Below, in pieces: positions 8,029 through 17,039 of a DNA stretch of 28,270 bases (positions are counted from its first letter, which is position 1; each line of letters begins with the position of its first letter). Origin of the DNA: CAZUVQ01 sp964623915 (GTDB lineage Bacteria > Bacillota > Clostridia > UMGS1883 > UMGS1540). Where the stretch lies: positions 1-28,270 of the forward strand of contig CAZUVQ010000008.1 in the NCBI GenBank assembly GCA_964623915.1, given 5' to 3'. Both the position numbers and the translations under genes were made by a program. The notes beneath the pieces were generated by a model. The model ran no database searches and had not been told where the DNA came from. It saw nothing but the letters and a program-made list of their open reading frames with translations.

Positions 8029-9250
8029 TCTTGCTAAAAAAGCACGTGATGCCGCTGAAAAATTTAATAACAGTGACTATAAAACAAGGCATTCTGCACT
8101 TATAAAAATGGCTGAAGGTCTTAAAAGCAATGCAGAATATATCTTGAAAGAAAACAAAAAAGACATTGATTTTGCTAAAAATGCAGGTATTCCAACCGCC
8201 ATTTTAGACAGACTTACCCTTACAGATAAAAGAATTGAGGACATGGCAGACGGTATAATAGGTGTTCATGACCAACGGGATATTTTAGGTGGAGCTTTAT
8301 CTATGGAAAAACGTCCTAACGGGCTTACAATTGCAAAGGTACGTGTTTCTATGGGTGTAATTGCTATGATTTATGAGGCAAGGCCCAATGTTACAGCAGA
8401 TGCAGCCGCACTTGCAGTTAAAACAGGAAATGCAATTATTCTTCGTGGCGGAAAGGAAGCTATCAATTCAAACCTTGCTATTGTAAAGGTTCTTTGTGAT
8501 GCTACAAAAGATATATTGCCCGATGGTACAATATCCCTTGTAACTGATACATCAAGGGAAAGCGCAAACGCCTTAATGAAACTAAACGGGCTTGTTGATG
8601 TTTTAATTCCGAGAGGCGGGGCGGGGCTTATTAAATCTGTTGTTGAAAATGCGACTGTTCCGGTAATTGAAACAGGTGTTGGAAACTGTCATATTTATAT
8701 TGATGAATCGGCTGACTATAATATGGCAGAAAACATAGTGATAAACGCAAAAACACAGAGGACAGGTGTTTGTAATACTGCCGAATCACTGCTTGTTGAT
8801 AAAGCCTGCGCAAATGACGTTTTGCCCAAAATCTGTCGTGCCCTAACAGAAAAAGGGGTACAGCTTTTCGGTTCGTCTGAAGTAGTGAAGCTATATACAA
8901 TGGAAGAAGCCACAGAGGATGATTATTACCGTGAATATCTTGATATGAAAATGTCTGTTTGCCTTGTCGATGGGGTGGAGGGTGCAATAAAACATATAAA
9001 TAAATACGGCACGCACCACAGCGATGCAATAGTAACAAACGATTACAATAATTCACAGCGTTTTTTGTCAGGCGTTGATTCTTCAGCAGTATATGTAAAC
9101 GCATCCACAAGGTTTACGGACGGCGGTGAATTTGGTTACGGTGCCGAAATTGGGATAAGCACCCAAAAGCTTCACGCAAGAGGACCTATGGGGCAGGAAG
9201 CAATAACCACAACTAAATTTATTATATATGGCGATGGGCAAATAAGGTAA
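8015..9250 (+). CDS. proA: Gamma-glutamyl phosphate reductase ProA
   Basis: ProA reduces gamma-glutamyl phosphate to glutamate-5-semialdehyde with NADPH, the second proline step. It is an aldehyde-dehydrogenase fold enzyme. The catalytic cysteine is Cys253 in TQRTGVCNTAES, preceded by VPVIETGVGNCHIYID at about 215-230, and the N-terminal Rossmann region includes GVIAMIYEARPNVT near 114. DGGEFGYGAEIGISTQKLHARGP near the C terminus is complete. Its 411 residues match the family. It overlaps proB. It ends the tightly packed housekeeping run; the next gene, 6 bp on, is of a different, accessory type. No proC is present in the window. Confidence 0.97.
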   Translation: MEIYDLAKKARDAAEKFNNSDYKTRHSALIKMAEGLKSNAEYILKENKKDIDFAKNAGIPTAILDRLTLTDKRIEDMADGIIGVHDQRDILGGALSMEKRPNGLTIAKVRVSMGVIAMIYEARPNVTADAAALAVKTGNAIILRGGKEAINSNLAIVKVLCDATKDILPDGTISLVTDTSRESANALMKLNGLVDVLIPRGGAGLIKSVVENATVPVIETGVGNCHIYIDESADYNMAENIVINAKTQRTGVCNTAESLLVDKACANDVLPKICRALTEKGVQLFGSSEVVKLYTMEEATEDDYYREYLDMKMSVCLVDGVEGAIKHINKYGTHHSDAIVTNDYNNSQRFLSGVDSSAVYVNASTRFTDGGEFGYGAEIGISTQKLHARGPMGQEAITTTKFIIYGDGQIR

Positions 9251-9256
9251 AGCAGG

Positions 9257-9832
9257 ATGAAGATATTGGTTTTTTTGCATGGTACAATTATTATGCATAA
9301 GAGTGGGATTGATAAAACCCCGCAAGAACGAGGAGACCAGGTATTGGATAAGTCTGATGAGACAATTTTTGACTTTATTAACTATATTCCAATCGGGAAA
9401 GCAAATGAGATATTACGTTACTGGAGTAAAAATAATAATAAAATTATTTATATGAGTTCTCATCGAAATAAAAATGATGTAAAAAAAGATATTGCTGTTT
9501 TAGAAAATTATGCATTTCCGTTGGGGAAAGTATTATACAGAGGGAGGTTTTCCGGATATAAAAAATTAGTGGAAAAAGAAGCACCCGATATCATAATAGA
9601 AGATGACTGTAAATGCATCGCCAAGATGATTAAAAATAAATGCAGGTTTTTGCCAAATAAAGCAGTCGCTTGGTTAACAGAGGGAGAGATGGTTTATCCT
9701 CATTTACCTGATTATCTGAAACAAAAAATTCAATCAGTTGTTTTAGAAGAATTTGAGGGGATAGATAATATGCAAATGCCTAAGCGTAAGCGAATGTCAA
9801 AGCCCCCTTCCCATGACAACAATGCAAAATAG
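9257..9832 (+). CDS. HAD-like protein with degenerate motif I (function unknown)
   Basis: This 191-residue protein has the outline of a HAD-fold hydrolase. The first strand reads ILVFLHGTI (residues 3-11), where HAD enzymes have a DxDGT-like nucleophile loop. Motif II appears as IYMSSHRN (64-71), a Lys-Lys pair lies at 102-103, and a motif IV-like acidic cluster DIIIEDDCKCI runs from 111 to 121. The nucleophile position is His8 instead of Asp, so classical phosphoaspartate chemistry is unlikely. I have a vague memory of related proteins keeping FLHGTI, which would make the change a family trait and not decay, but I cannot check this here. The C-terminal tail from about 175 is basic and probably disordered. 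The ribosome site is weak (AGG 9 nt upstream). It follows proA by 6 bp. Confidence 0.6.
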   Translation: MKILVFLHGTIIMHKSGIDKTPQERGDQVLDKSDETIFDFINYIPIGKANEILRYWSKNNNKIIYMSSHRNKNDVKKDIAVLENYAFPLGKVLYRGRFSGYKKLVEKEAPDIIIEDDCKCIAKMIKNKCRFLPNKAVAWLTEGEMVYPHLPDYLKQKIQSVVLEEFEGIDNMQMPKRKRMSKPPSHDNNAK

Positions 9833-9844
9833 AAAGGAAAGTAT

Positions 9845-10192
9845 ATGATAAGAAAAGTAGATAATTTTAAATCAAAAATTGAAAAGAGCTGTTGTGGAGG
9901 CAGCGGAAAAGCTGTATTAAGTAGTGTTTTATCACAAAATGAAATTTACGGAGAAGTTTCAATGTTTTCTGTTGTAACATTGAATTGTGGAGATGAAGTT
10001 GGTTATCATATTCACAAGGGGGATATGGAAATTTATATGGTTTTAAAGGGATGTGCAGTGTTTAATGATAATGGTACAGAAGTTGTTTTGAATGAATTTG
10101 ATACAGCTATAACCTATGATGGAGAAGGACATTCAATACGCCCGATTGATGGAACGACACTGCAATTTTTAGCGTGTAAGATAAAAAAATAG
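9845..10192 (+). CDS. Small cupin-domain protein
   Basis: A single-domain cupin of 115 residues. The first cupin motif is CGDEVGYHIHKGDMEIYMVLKG, with His55, His57 and Glu62 as probable metal ligands; the second includes GEGHSIRP with His96 as the fourth ligand. The N terminus contains CCGGSG at residues 16-21, outside the barrel. Similar stand-alone cupins bind small ligands or isomerise sugars, but no substrate can be inferred. A good ribosome site (GAAAGGAAA) ends about 5 nt before the ATG. It lies 12 bp after the HAD-like gene and before the truncated membrane gene, so the first two are probably co-transcribed. Confidence 0.8.
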   Translation: MIRKVDNFKSKIEKSCCGGSGKAVLSSVLSQNEIYGEVSMFSVVTLNCGDEVGYHIHKGDMEIYMVLKGCAVFNDNGTEVVLNEFDTAITYDGEGHSIRPIDGTTLQFLACKIKK

Positions 10193-10246
10193 AATATCAG
10201 GGGATGTCAGGCGGTGAAAATTACTTTGTGTAAATGGTCTTTCTAA

Positions 10247-12148
10247 TCAAAAATATATGAGGCTCCGGGAGCCCCGTATTTACTTCAAGAAGCAACACTT
10301 ATATATACTGCAAATTTAGATTGGTTTATTCCAAAAGCATCTCCTACCGGGGGCCTTATATTCGGGTTCGCCACTCAAATATGTACTTTGCTTGGTTTTA
10401 TAATTTATAAAATTGAATACAGAAAAAAATGGATTAGTGATCAACGTCGTTTTTGCATTTCCTTTTGTATATATTTGACTTTGTTTACTATTTTATTTTC
10501 ATTTGGTCAGAATATTCCCATTTTTAGGTATATGCCTATGATAAAATCACTTGTTCCCGGGCGTATTTTAAGTATGTCTTCAATAACGGCTGCCGTAATC
10601 GGAGCATATGCTATCAGAACGATTCAAAGGATATCGAACAGAAAAAATATTATTATAAAGCTTGCTTTGACAGCAATTAATATAGGGTTAATAGTTTTTG
10701 TTATATACGACATGAATCCTTATAAATATACACATGCTATGATGAATTATGATGAATATTATGATGAATATATGCCTAATTTACAGGGTGAAGGAGATGA
10801 GTTTGATAAAGGCAGATATGAATGGATAGCCCCGGTAAACTGTGCTGAAACATATTGCTCTACGATAAAGTATGGTTATAACACATCGGACGGCTGGAAC
10901 ATTGAGGGTACACCTCATAATCGGACTATATGGAATTATAATATCGCGCTTACAAGCGGTGCAGAGGAATATGTTGTAAAAGACATGCTATATTGGAACG
11001 TCCGCTCGATTTTCACATTATCAGAGCGAACAAAACTATTAGAGGCTCTTGAAAGATATGGGTTTAAATTTGCCGCGCAGCAAAGTGAAAAATATTCAAG
11101 ACAAGGTATACTATATACCAGTGATGCGCCTTCCTCCTATTTCTTAACAGATTCGAGAGATTGCCTTGTTATAGGACAAAGCGCAGGTCCAGTTGCCCTT
11201 GAATTTCCCTATATGGTAAATAATGTGGAAATGGATATTACAAAGCTTGACAAAGACGAACTCCAAAGGTATAAGATTATTTACATCGTGGACCCTATCT
11301 TAAAAACGTTATCAGAAATAGATAAATTTGAAAAACTTATTTCGGATTTAATTAAATGTGGTACCCATATAATAATAGAACCTTCACTTTCGCAGCAATT
11401 ACCAATTTGCGGGGTCGCGGCATATGACTTTAAAAATGATTATGATTCGAGACTTATAAAACAAAATAATATTAATTTTACATCAAGTGTTGACAATATT
11501 AAGTTTGGTGAACGCCAGCTGTTACGAGGTTTAATAGGACTTGACGAGGTATATTATAAGCTTATTTCAGAAAATGATAGAGTTTCAAATGTCATAGTAG
11601 GCACAAAAAATTTTGGTGGGGGCAAGGTGTATTTTATAGGGAAACATTTATCCCAATATATGAAATCTTCAAATATTTTCATATATGGTTACAGGAAGGA
11701 TTATAATTTCCCATATGCAGAATCATCTAAGACATTACTCAATGATATTTTTGATTTGAAAGAACACAACAAAAACTTTGTTCCAGAACCCTTTAATGTA
11801 GAACCTTCAAGTTGGAATTATAAAGGCGTAAATTTCACATACGAGACAGATGAAGAAAAGGAAATATTAATATCTGTCACTCATACTCCAAGGTGGAAAA
11901 TAAAAATTGACGGGAAAAAAACTAACTATCGAAGTAGGGAAAATCTTGTAGCTCTTATTTTACCTAAAGGCAAGCATAATGTAGAAATGAGGTACGGAAT
12001 ATCAGTACTGGGATTAATAGGCTATATAATTAGCTTTATGGGTTTGATGTTGCTAATTATATTTTTCATATTCTTTAATAAAGTACTGGTTGTTTTTAAT
12101 AATATTGGTATAGCCTTACACAAATTTTTGGAGTTTCGGGGGAAATAG
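10247..12148 (+). pseudogene. 5'-truncated YfhO-like / GT-C type large membrane protein
   Basis: This is the C-terminal part of a big polytopic membrane protein. Reading back from the TTG at 10388, the frame stays open to a TAA at 10244 and is protein-like (YEAPGAPYLLQEATLIY, then a hydrophobic stretch), but no ATG, GTG or TTG occurs between 10247 and 10387. The expected N-terminal half (several hundred residues of GT-C transmembrane helices) is missing, and only 54 bp separate the open frame from the cupin gene. What remains is about four membrane helices (to about residue 140), a long extracytoplasmic part, a beta-sandwich ending HTPRWKIKIDGKK and LPKGKHNVEMRYG, and a final transmembrane helix. 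These ends resemble YfhO and the PTPS-related membrane family used in cell-surface glycan transfer. No internal stop is present, so the loss looks recent. Confidence 0.7.
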
Positions 12149-12180
12149 AATATTCGCCAGTTTTTTTGCCCCATTTTTGT

Positions 12181-14544
12181 CTATTTCAATTCAACAATGG
12201 TTACACCGTCTCCGCCTTCGCCGTATATGCCGAGACGCCATGCTTTTACTGATTTGTTTGTCCTCAAATAAGAGGAAACGCCGCTTTTTAACACGCCTGT
12301 ACCTCTACCGTGAATTATTGTCACCGCATTTAGGTGTGACAATGCAGCATCATCAATATATTTATCTATTGCTGCCAACGCATCATCAAGTGTCATTCCG
12401 CGTACATCAATTTCCGATTTTGTGGCTTTTGATGAAACTCCAGTAACAACGCTTTTTCGAGGTTTCTTTTTTGGTTCTTCGTGTGCAGCTTCTTCAAGGG
12501 ACTTAATGTTTGTTTTTATTTTAAGACCGCCCACCGAAACCTCAAGATTACCGCTTTTATCGGGCATTGATGTTACAATTGCCTTATTGTTCATGGCAGG
12601 CATAAATACTGTAGAGCCTATCTCAAGGTCACTGGGCTTTAACTGTTTATGTGTTCGGAATGTGTCAGTATAAAGCTTGTCATCAATTTCCGAAACCTTT
12701 TTTGTTATATCACCCTTAAGCCTTCTTAAGGAACCTACTTTATCCGCATTTTTTGCGGCTTCCTCGATTTGCTTTATACGTCTGTCAATATCAAGACGGG
12801 CATCAGCAAGTATTTTTTTTGCTTCACGCCTTGCATCCTCCAATATTTTATCTTTTTTCTTTGCGGTATTCTCGTGTTCGGTACTTAGCCTTTCACGGAT
12901 TTTATCCGCTTCTTTCTTGTTTTGCTCTGCCGCCATAAGCTCTTTTTCAGCTTTAATACGGTTTACTTCAAGAGAATTGACTATGTCCTCAAACTTTTTG
13001 CTTTCGCTGTCCTGAAGTTTTCTTGCATCATCAATTACTGTATCTGAAACGCCAAGCCTTTTCGCAATTTCAAACGCACAGCTTTTTCCAAGAACACCAA
13101 TATAAAGACGGTAGGTGGGGCGTAGGGAATCAACATCAAACTCCATTGCTGCATTTTCAACACCATCTGTTGTTATGGCGAACATTTTTATTTCTGAATA
13201 ATGTGTAGTTGCCGCTGTGATCGCACCCTTTGAACGAACACCTCGCAAAATTGCCGATGCTAAGGCAGCGCCCTCGGCAGGGTCAGTCCCTGCACCGAGC
13301 TCGTCAAAGAGCACAAGTGAATGTGAGTCCGCCTCATTTAAAATCTCAACAATGTTTTTCATGTGCGATGAAAAGGTAGAAAGGCTTTGCTCAATGCTTT
13401 GCTCATCGCCGATATCAGCAAAAACCTTATCGAAAACAGCAAGCGTGGAACCCTCAGAACAGGGAACGTGAAGGCCGCACTGCGCCATAAGGGTAAACAG
13501 CCCAAGCGTTTTCAGCGAAACTGTTTTGCCGCCTGTATTAGGACCCGTAATTACAAGTGTGTCAAACTCCTGTCCAAGGTGTATATTGATAGGCACAACT
13601 GTACTTTTGTCAAGCAGAGGATGCCGTCCTTTTTTAATATCAATTATATTGTTGCAGTTAATTCTCGGTTTAGAAGCTTCAAGCTTATCTGCATAGCGTG
13701 CTTTTGCAAAAATGAAATCAATTTTTGTCAGTATATTGTAGTTTTCAAGAATATCGTCTGCATTTACCGCTACCATGGCAGTAAGCTCTGCTAAGATTCT
13801 TTCAATCTCCTCTTTTTCTTCTGCTGCAAGCTCGCGGATTGCATTATTTGTTTCAACAACCTTGAGAGGCTCTATAAACATTGTGCCGCCGCTCGACGAG
13901 GTATCATGCACAACGCCGGGGAAGGATGATTTATATTCCGACTTAACGGGAACTACATATCTGTCACCCCTCATAGAAATAATGGGGTCACGAAGCGCAG
14001 AGGCATATGCAGGAGAGTGGATAATACCGTTTAAAATGTCCTTGACCTTGTTTGATAAAGACAGTTTTTTTCTTCTTATTGAAGAAAGGTGCTCTGATGC
14101 ATTATCGTCAATTTCGTCTTCAGAGATAATACAGTCAAAAATTCTCTGTTCCGTTTGTCTGCTTTGAAAAAGCGAAGAAACCAATAAATTTAAAAGTGGG
14201 TAATCTGCTGAAAAATCACGTACATCACAATATTTTATAACATTTCTTGAAATTCTCAGGGTATGGGCAAGCATTAAAAGCTCAGAGCAAGAGAGAGATG
14301 CACCGATTTTTGTTCTTTTTATAGCCCCTCCAATGTCTGATAAAGGAGAAATGGGGGGCATGCCGTGACGAACGGATATAAGCCTTGCTTCATCTGTTTC
14401 ATCAAGTGCAGTTATAACAGAAGATATATCTGTATATGGTTTTATGGATAAAAGCATTTCACGTGCCGTCTCCATAACAGCCATTTTTGAAAGCTGATTT
14501 AATATTTTGTCAAGCTCTAATGTTTTGAAAACTTTTTCCTTCAT
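12181..14544 (-). CDS. mutS2: Endonuclease MutS2
   Basis: MutS2 is an ABC-type ATPase with a C-terminal Smr nuclease domain; it acts on recombination intermediates and, in Bacillus, on collided ribosomes. The Walker A loop ITGPNTGGKT is at about residues 333-341, Walker B LVLFDELGAGTD starts at about 410, and a long charged coiled coil occupies about 500-620. The Smr domain covers roughly the last 75 residues with IDVRGMTLDDAL and IIHGRGTGVLK. The 787 residues match Bacillus MutS2 (about 785). I chose the ATG at 14542-14544 because it has GGAG 6 nt upstream and the family N terminus MKEKVFKTLELDKIL; the frame is open 27 codons further, but that would overlap the lipoprotein gene. It is the last gene of the minus-strand unit and converges on the truncated membrane gene. 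Confidence 0.95.
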   Translation of the reverse strand: MKEKVFKTLELDKILNQLSKMAVMETAREMLLSIKPYTDISSVITALDETDEARLISVRHGMPPISPLSDIGGAIKRTKIGASLSCSELLMLAHTLRISRNVIKYCDVRDFSADYPLLNLLVSSLFQSRQTEQRIFDCIISEDEIDDNASEHLSSIRRKKLSLSNKVKDILNGIIHSPAYASALRDPIISMRGDRYVVPVKSEYKSSFPGVVHDTSSSGGTMFIEPLKVVETNNAIRELAAEEKEEIERILAELTAMVAVNADDILENYNILTKIDFIFAKARYADKLEASKPRINCNNIIDIKKGRHPLLDKSTVVPINIHLGQEFDTLVITGPNTGGKTVSLKTLGLFTLMAQCGLHVPCSEGSTLAVFDKVFADIGDEQSIEQSLSTFSSHMKNIVEILNEADSHSLVLFDELGAGTDPAEGAALASAILRGVRSKGAITAATTHYSEIKMFAITTDGVENAAMEFDVDSLRPTYRLYIGVLGKSCAFEIAKRLGVSDTVIDDARKLQDSESKKFEDIVNSLEVNRIKAEKELMAAEQNKKEADKIRERLSTEHENTAKKKDKILEDARREAKKILADARLDIDRRIKQIEEAAKNADKVGSLRRLKGDITKKVSEIDDKLYTDTFRTHKQLKPSDLEIGSTVFMPAMNNKAIVTSMPDKSGNLEVSVGGLKIKTNIKSLEEAAHEEPKKKPRKSVVTGVSSKATKSEIDVRGMTLDDALAAIDKYIDDAALSHLNAVTIIHGRGTGVLKSGVSSYLRTNKSVKAWRLGIYGEGGDGVTIVELK

Positions 14545-14550
14545 TTTACA

Positions 14551-14554
14551 CTCC
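14551..14554 (-). promoter_or_regulatory. Ribosome binding site that fixes the mutS2 start
   Basis: On the minus strand GGAG lies 6 nt before the ATG whose first base is 14544. Upstream in-frame methionines (first bases at about 14583 and 14625) have no comparable site and fall in the end of the lipoprotein gene. Confidence 0.7.
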
Positions 14555-14579
14555 GTAATAATGCCTAATATTGAAAGGT

Positions 14580-15431
14580 TCATGCGCCTGCCAATTCTGC
14601 TTCTTTTAATATATTGCTTTCCCATTCTTTATATTCAGGAATTTCTGATTTTTGGTCATGAGTAGCACCGTTTTCGTCCTTCCAACGGAACATCTTTCCA
14701 TTTTCAAAGTAAAATCTGTTCTGCGCTGATTCATTATAAATAAATGCAAATTTAAGCTCGCCGTCTTTAAAATAATATTCCCTGTTATAATTATTACTTA
14801 CGCCGCCGTTAAATTTTCCTGCCCTAATATCAATGTGGACAAGTGTACCCGCGTTGTAATATTTAAAACCGCTAACACATTTGTACTGTTTTAATTCCGA
14901 TTGTGTTTTGACATAAAGCTCCCTTATTTCAGCAACCATGTTTTTGATTTCTGAAGAAGTGTATTTTTTTTCTGTCGGTTCAGCTTTCTTGGCAGGTGGT
15001 TGTTTTTGTTTGGTGGATGGTGCAGAAGGCTCGGCCGCGCTTGTCTCCTCTTTATAAGGCTCAACATTTTCAAGTGTTTTCTGAGGCTTTTCTTTTGAAA
15101 GGTTTCCGGCCTTAATATAACCCTTTTCACCTTGATATTCAATATAATAATAGCCTTTTTCTGCAACACCTACCATAGCAACTTCACTGCCAAAGGGAAT
15201 TGAAGCAATTTTTTCCGCTTTTTCATCTGCTGACCTATACATATCTGCCGACTCCGGACAGTTAGTAACATACATAACCGTACTTTCTTCTGCTGCTATG
15301 TAGGGCTTTATTTCTTCATCCTGTGTTTTTATTTCATCTTCAACCATTGATTTTTCCACCGGTTTTTTACAGCCCGACATTAAAAGGGATGCAAATGCAA
15401 AAATCAATAAAACAGAAATTATTTTTTTCAT
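14580..15431 (-). CDS. SH3-domain lipoprotein
   Basis: A secreted lipoprotein of 283 residues. A signal peptide ends in the lipobox LMSGC with Cys21 as the lipidated residue. Residues of about 52-112 form a bacterial SH3-like domain (VMYVTNCPESADMYRSAD through GYYYIEYQGEKGYIKAGNL), a fold that often binds cell wall. A Pro/Lys/Glu-rich linker follows (about 115-155), then a C-terminal beta-rich domain of about 120 residues that I do not recognise (KYYNAGTLVHIDIRAG, YYFKDGELKFAFIYN). It lies 12 bp after the zinc-ribbon gene and 35 bp before mutS2. A role at the cell surface is inferred from the lipid anchor. It has no [S/T]GA[T/S] flavinylation site, so it is not an obvious ApbE substrate. Confidence 0.85.
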   Translation of the reverse strand: MKKIISVLLIFAFASLLMSGCKKPVEKSMVEDEIKTQDEEIKPYIAAEESTVMYVTNCPESADMYRSADEKAEKIASIPFGSEVAMVGVAEKGYYYIEYQGEKGYIKAGNLSKEKPQKTLENVEPYKEETSAAEPSAPSTKQKQPPAKKAEPTEKKYTSSEIKNMVAEIRELYVKTQSELKQYKCVSGFKYYNAGTLVHIDIRAGKFNGGVSNNYNREYYFKDGELKFAFIYNESAQNRFYFENGKMFRWKDENGATHDQKSEIPEYKEWESNILKEAELAGA

Positions 15432-15443
15432 GGGTTGTCTCCT

Positions 15444-16496
15444 TTACTTTTTTGCTGATAAATCAGATTTAACAGTATATATGATTTTACCGTCAAAATC
15501 AGAAAAATAAGCATTATTATCACATGATACGGTGTAAATAACATTGTCGCCCACCAAAACATATTTCATATATCCAAGCTCAGAAAGCATTACAAAATCA
15601 CCGTTTTTCTTGTTATATCTGTAAATGCCGTTTTCTCCCCTCAGAAAAATAAACGAATCATAGATATTAAGATGTGTTATGTCAGAAATATTTTCATAAT
15701 CGTCGGTTTTCAGAATCTCGTTAATTTTGCAGCTATCTGTATCAACATAAAACATACTGCCATTTTTATAATCGTAGCAAATAATTTTTCCGTTTTTGAT
15801 AAATGCAGGGATTGTGTAAGGGTCAATGTTACATAGTTGCCTGCGTGAGTTGTCCTTCATATTATATTTATAAAGAGAGCTTTCGGATAATATATATAAA
15901 TCCCCATCAGAGAATATCCCTCTGGCATCAACAATTTTTTTAAATTCTTCTGTTTTGGTATTAAATTTATAAAGAGTGTCAGCTATATTGCAGTATATGG
16001 CTTTTTCCGAATAACCTGCAATGCTCAGGTCGCCCGTGACTTTTGTAATGGGTTTAATTTTTCTTGTTTTAGGATTATATTTACATAACTTATTGTCCTT
16101 CACATAATAAAGGGTGCCGCCGGAAATACAAAGGTCGGTAACAGAACTATTAGCCACATCGATAACCTCGGGCTTACTGAATTTTTTATTGTTTGTATAC
16201 AAGGTATCAATGGTTGAATAGAAATTGGTACCCTTATAACTTACAAGAAGACTTTCGTTTTCACTGTTTCCGTTATTAATACCTTTGATTCTGATTTTTG
16301 ATATGCAGATAAATCCCGTTGTCAATAAACCTATTATTAATACAAGTATTATTGAGATACATAAAATCCTTATTAATCTTATTTTTTTATGCTTTGCAGC
16401 CTTTTGGTTTTGTTTTTCCTCTTCGGAAATCAAATCACAAATAGTGCAAACGTCACTGCCTATTAGTAGCTCGTTACCGCATTCGGGACAGTTCAT
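15444..16496 (-). CDS. Zinc-ribbon membrane protein with extracellular beta-propeller (DUF5050-like)
   Basis: A protein of 350 residues in three parts. The N terminus is a zinc ribbon with Cys3, Cys6, Cys17 and Cys20 (CPEC and CTIC). A basic cytoplasmic linker leads to one transmembrane helix at about 43-66. The rest is a repetitive beta-propeller-like domain, with four or more blades repeating the pattern 'LYxx..xLYKYNxKTxExKxI' every 40-45 residues (for example KLCKYNPKTRKIKPI, LYKFNTKTEEFKKI, LYKYNMKDNSRRQL, IYRYNKKNGDFVML). The call matches clostridial DUF5050-type proteins of unknown role. AGGAGG 8 nt before the ATG gives a strong translation start. It sits 42 bp behind the Gx transporter and 12 bp before the SH3 lipoprotein, and may act with it at the surface. 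Confidence 0.8.
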   Translation of the reverse strand: MNCPECGNELLIGSDVCTICDLISEEEKQNQKAAKHKKIRLIRILCISIILVLIIGLLTTGFICISKIRIKGINNGNSENESLLVSYKGTNFYSTIDTLYTNNKKFSKPEVIDVANSSVTDLCISGGTLYYVKDNKLCKYNPKTRKIKPITKVTGDLSIAGYSEKAIYCNIADTLYKFNTKTEEFKKIVDARGIFSDGDLYILSESSLYKYNMKDNSRRQLCNIDPYTIPAFIKNGKIICYDYKNGSMFYVDTDSCKINEILKTDDYENISDITHLNIYDSFIFLRGENGIYRYNKKNGDFVMLSELGYMKYVLVGDNVIYTVSCDNNAYFSDFDGKIIYTVKSDLSAKK

Positions 16497-16538
16497 ATGG
16501 TAATCCTCCTAATATAAAACGGATAAACCGTGAATATT

Positions 16539-17039
16539 CTAATTAAATTTTTCAAATAGCTTATGCCTTGCAATGTATGAAGCCGTAATCCCTGTAAACG
16601 TGCCGCTTAATATTGCCAAAGCCGTTAATGGGAACAAAAACAGAAATACTTGTATTGTACCGGTTATATAATAAGCCACAAATACCTGTGCGATGTTATG
16701 AAAAATTGCGGCTGTAATGCTTAATACCCAGATGTTTTTATGGAAGATGGGGAATAACAGCAGTAGTACAAGAAAAGCCGTTACACCACCTGACAGGCTG
16801 TATAAAAGGGATGAAGGGGAGCCACCCATTATACTTCCGATAATTATTCGCAAAATCGTAATTAAAAAGGCCTCTTTTTTGCTCATGAATATAAAAGCAA
16901 TCAGTGTAATAATATTGGCAAGCCCTATTTTCATTCCCACAATCATAATCAGGGGAGGAAGCAGGCTTTCCACAAAATGCAGTACAAGAGCAATTGAAAG
17001 AAGGAGGGAACACAATAAAATACGCTTGCCATTTACCAT
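16539..17039 (-). CDS. Gx transporter family membrane protein (HepA/EetB-like)
   Basis: A small polytopic membrane protein of 166 residues with about five hydrophobic helices. It matches the Gx_transp family, also annotated as heptaprenyl diphosphate synthase component I. Family features are the glycine-rich turns GMKIGLANIITLIAF near residue 35 and RIIIGSIMGGSPSSLLYSLSGG near 65. Related proteins sit beside ApbE and NusG_II proteins in Rnf and extracellular electron transfer loci, and resemble the S component of ECF transporters, so a role in moving a flavin or quinone precursor is possible. The start overlaps the NusG_II gene by 7 bp. No prenyl synthase gene accompanies it here. Confidence 0.85.
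   Translation of the reverse strand: MVNGKRILLCSLLLSIALVLHFVESLLPPLIMIVGMKIGLANIITLIAFIFMSKKEAFLITILRIIIGSIMGGSPSSLLYSLSGGVTAFLVLLLLFPIFHKNIWVLSITAAIFHNIAQVFVAYYITGTIQVFLFLFPLTALAILSGTFTGITASYIARHKLFEKFN

Noticed and set aside
8631..9110. 159-codon open frame on the minus strand opposite proA
   Set aside because: It lies wholly inside the well-supported proA gene, has a low-complexity His/Leu-rich translation with no recognisable domain, and no ribosome site was identified.
10261..10273. GGCTC-CGG-GAGCC inverted repeat near the start of the truncated membrane gene
   Set aside because: A 5-bp stem with a 3-nt loop and no T-run, lying in protein-like sequence (EAPGAP); probably chance.
10748..10772. 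Short tandem repeat TATGATGAATAT in the truncated membrane gene
   Set aside because: Only two copies, encoding YDEYYDEY within the coding frame; too short to be a functional repeat.
12422..14167. Series of plus-strand open frames across mutS2 (up to 135 codons)
   Set aside because: They are antisense to conserved MutS2 domains, including Walker motifs and Smr. The translations are Ser/Phe-rich shadows without motif or start signal.
16501..16538. Small hairpin ACGG-ATAAA-CCGT followed on the minus strand by TTTTATATT, between the Gx gene and the zinc-ribbon gene
   Set aside because: The stem is only 4 bp and AT-rich around it, too weak for an intrinsic terminator; I treat the genes on either side as one transcript.
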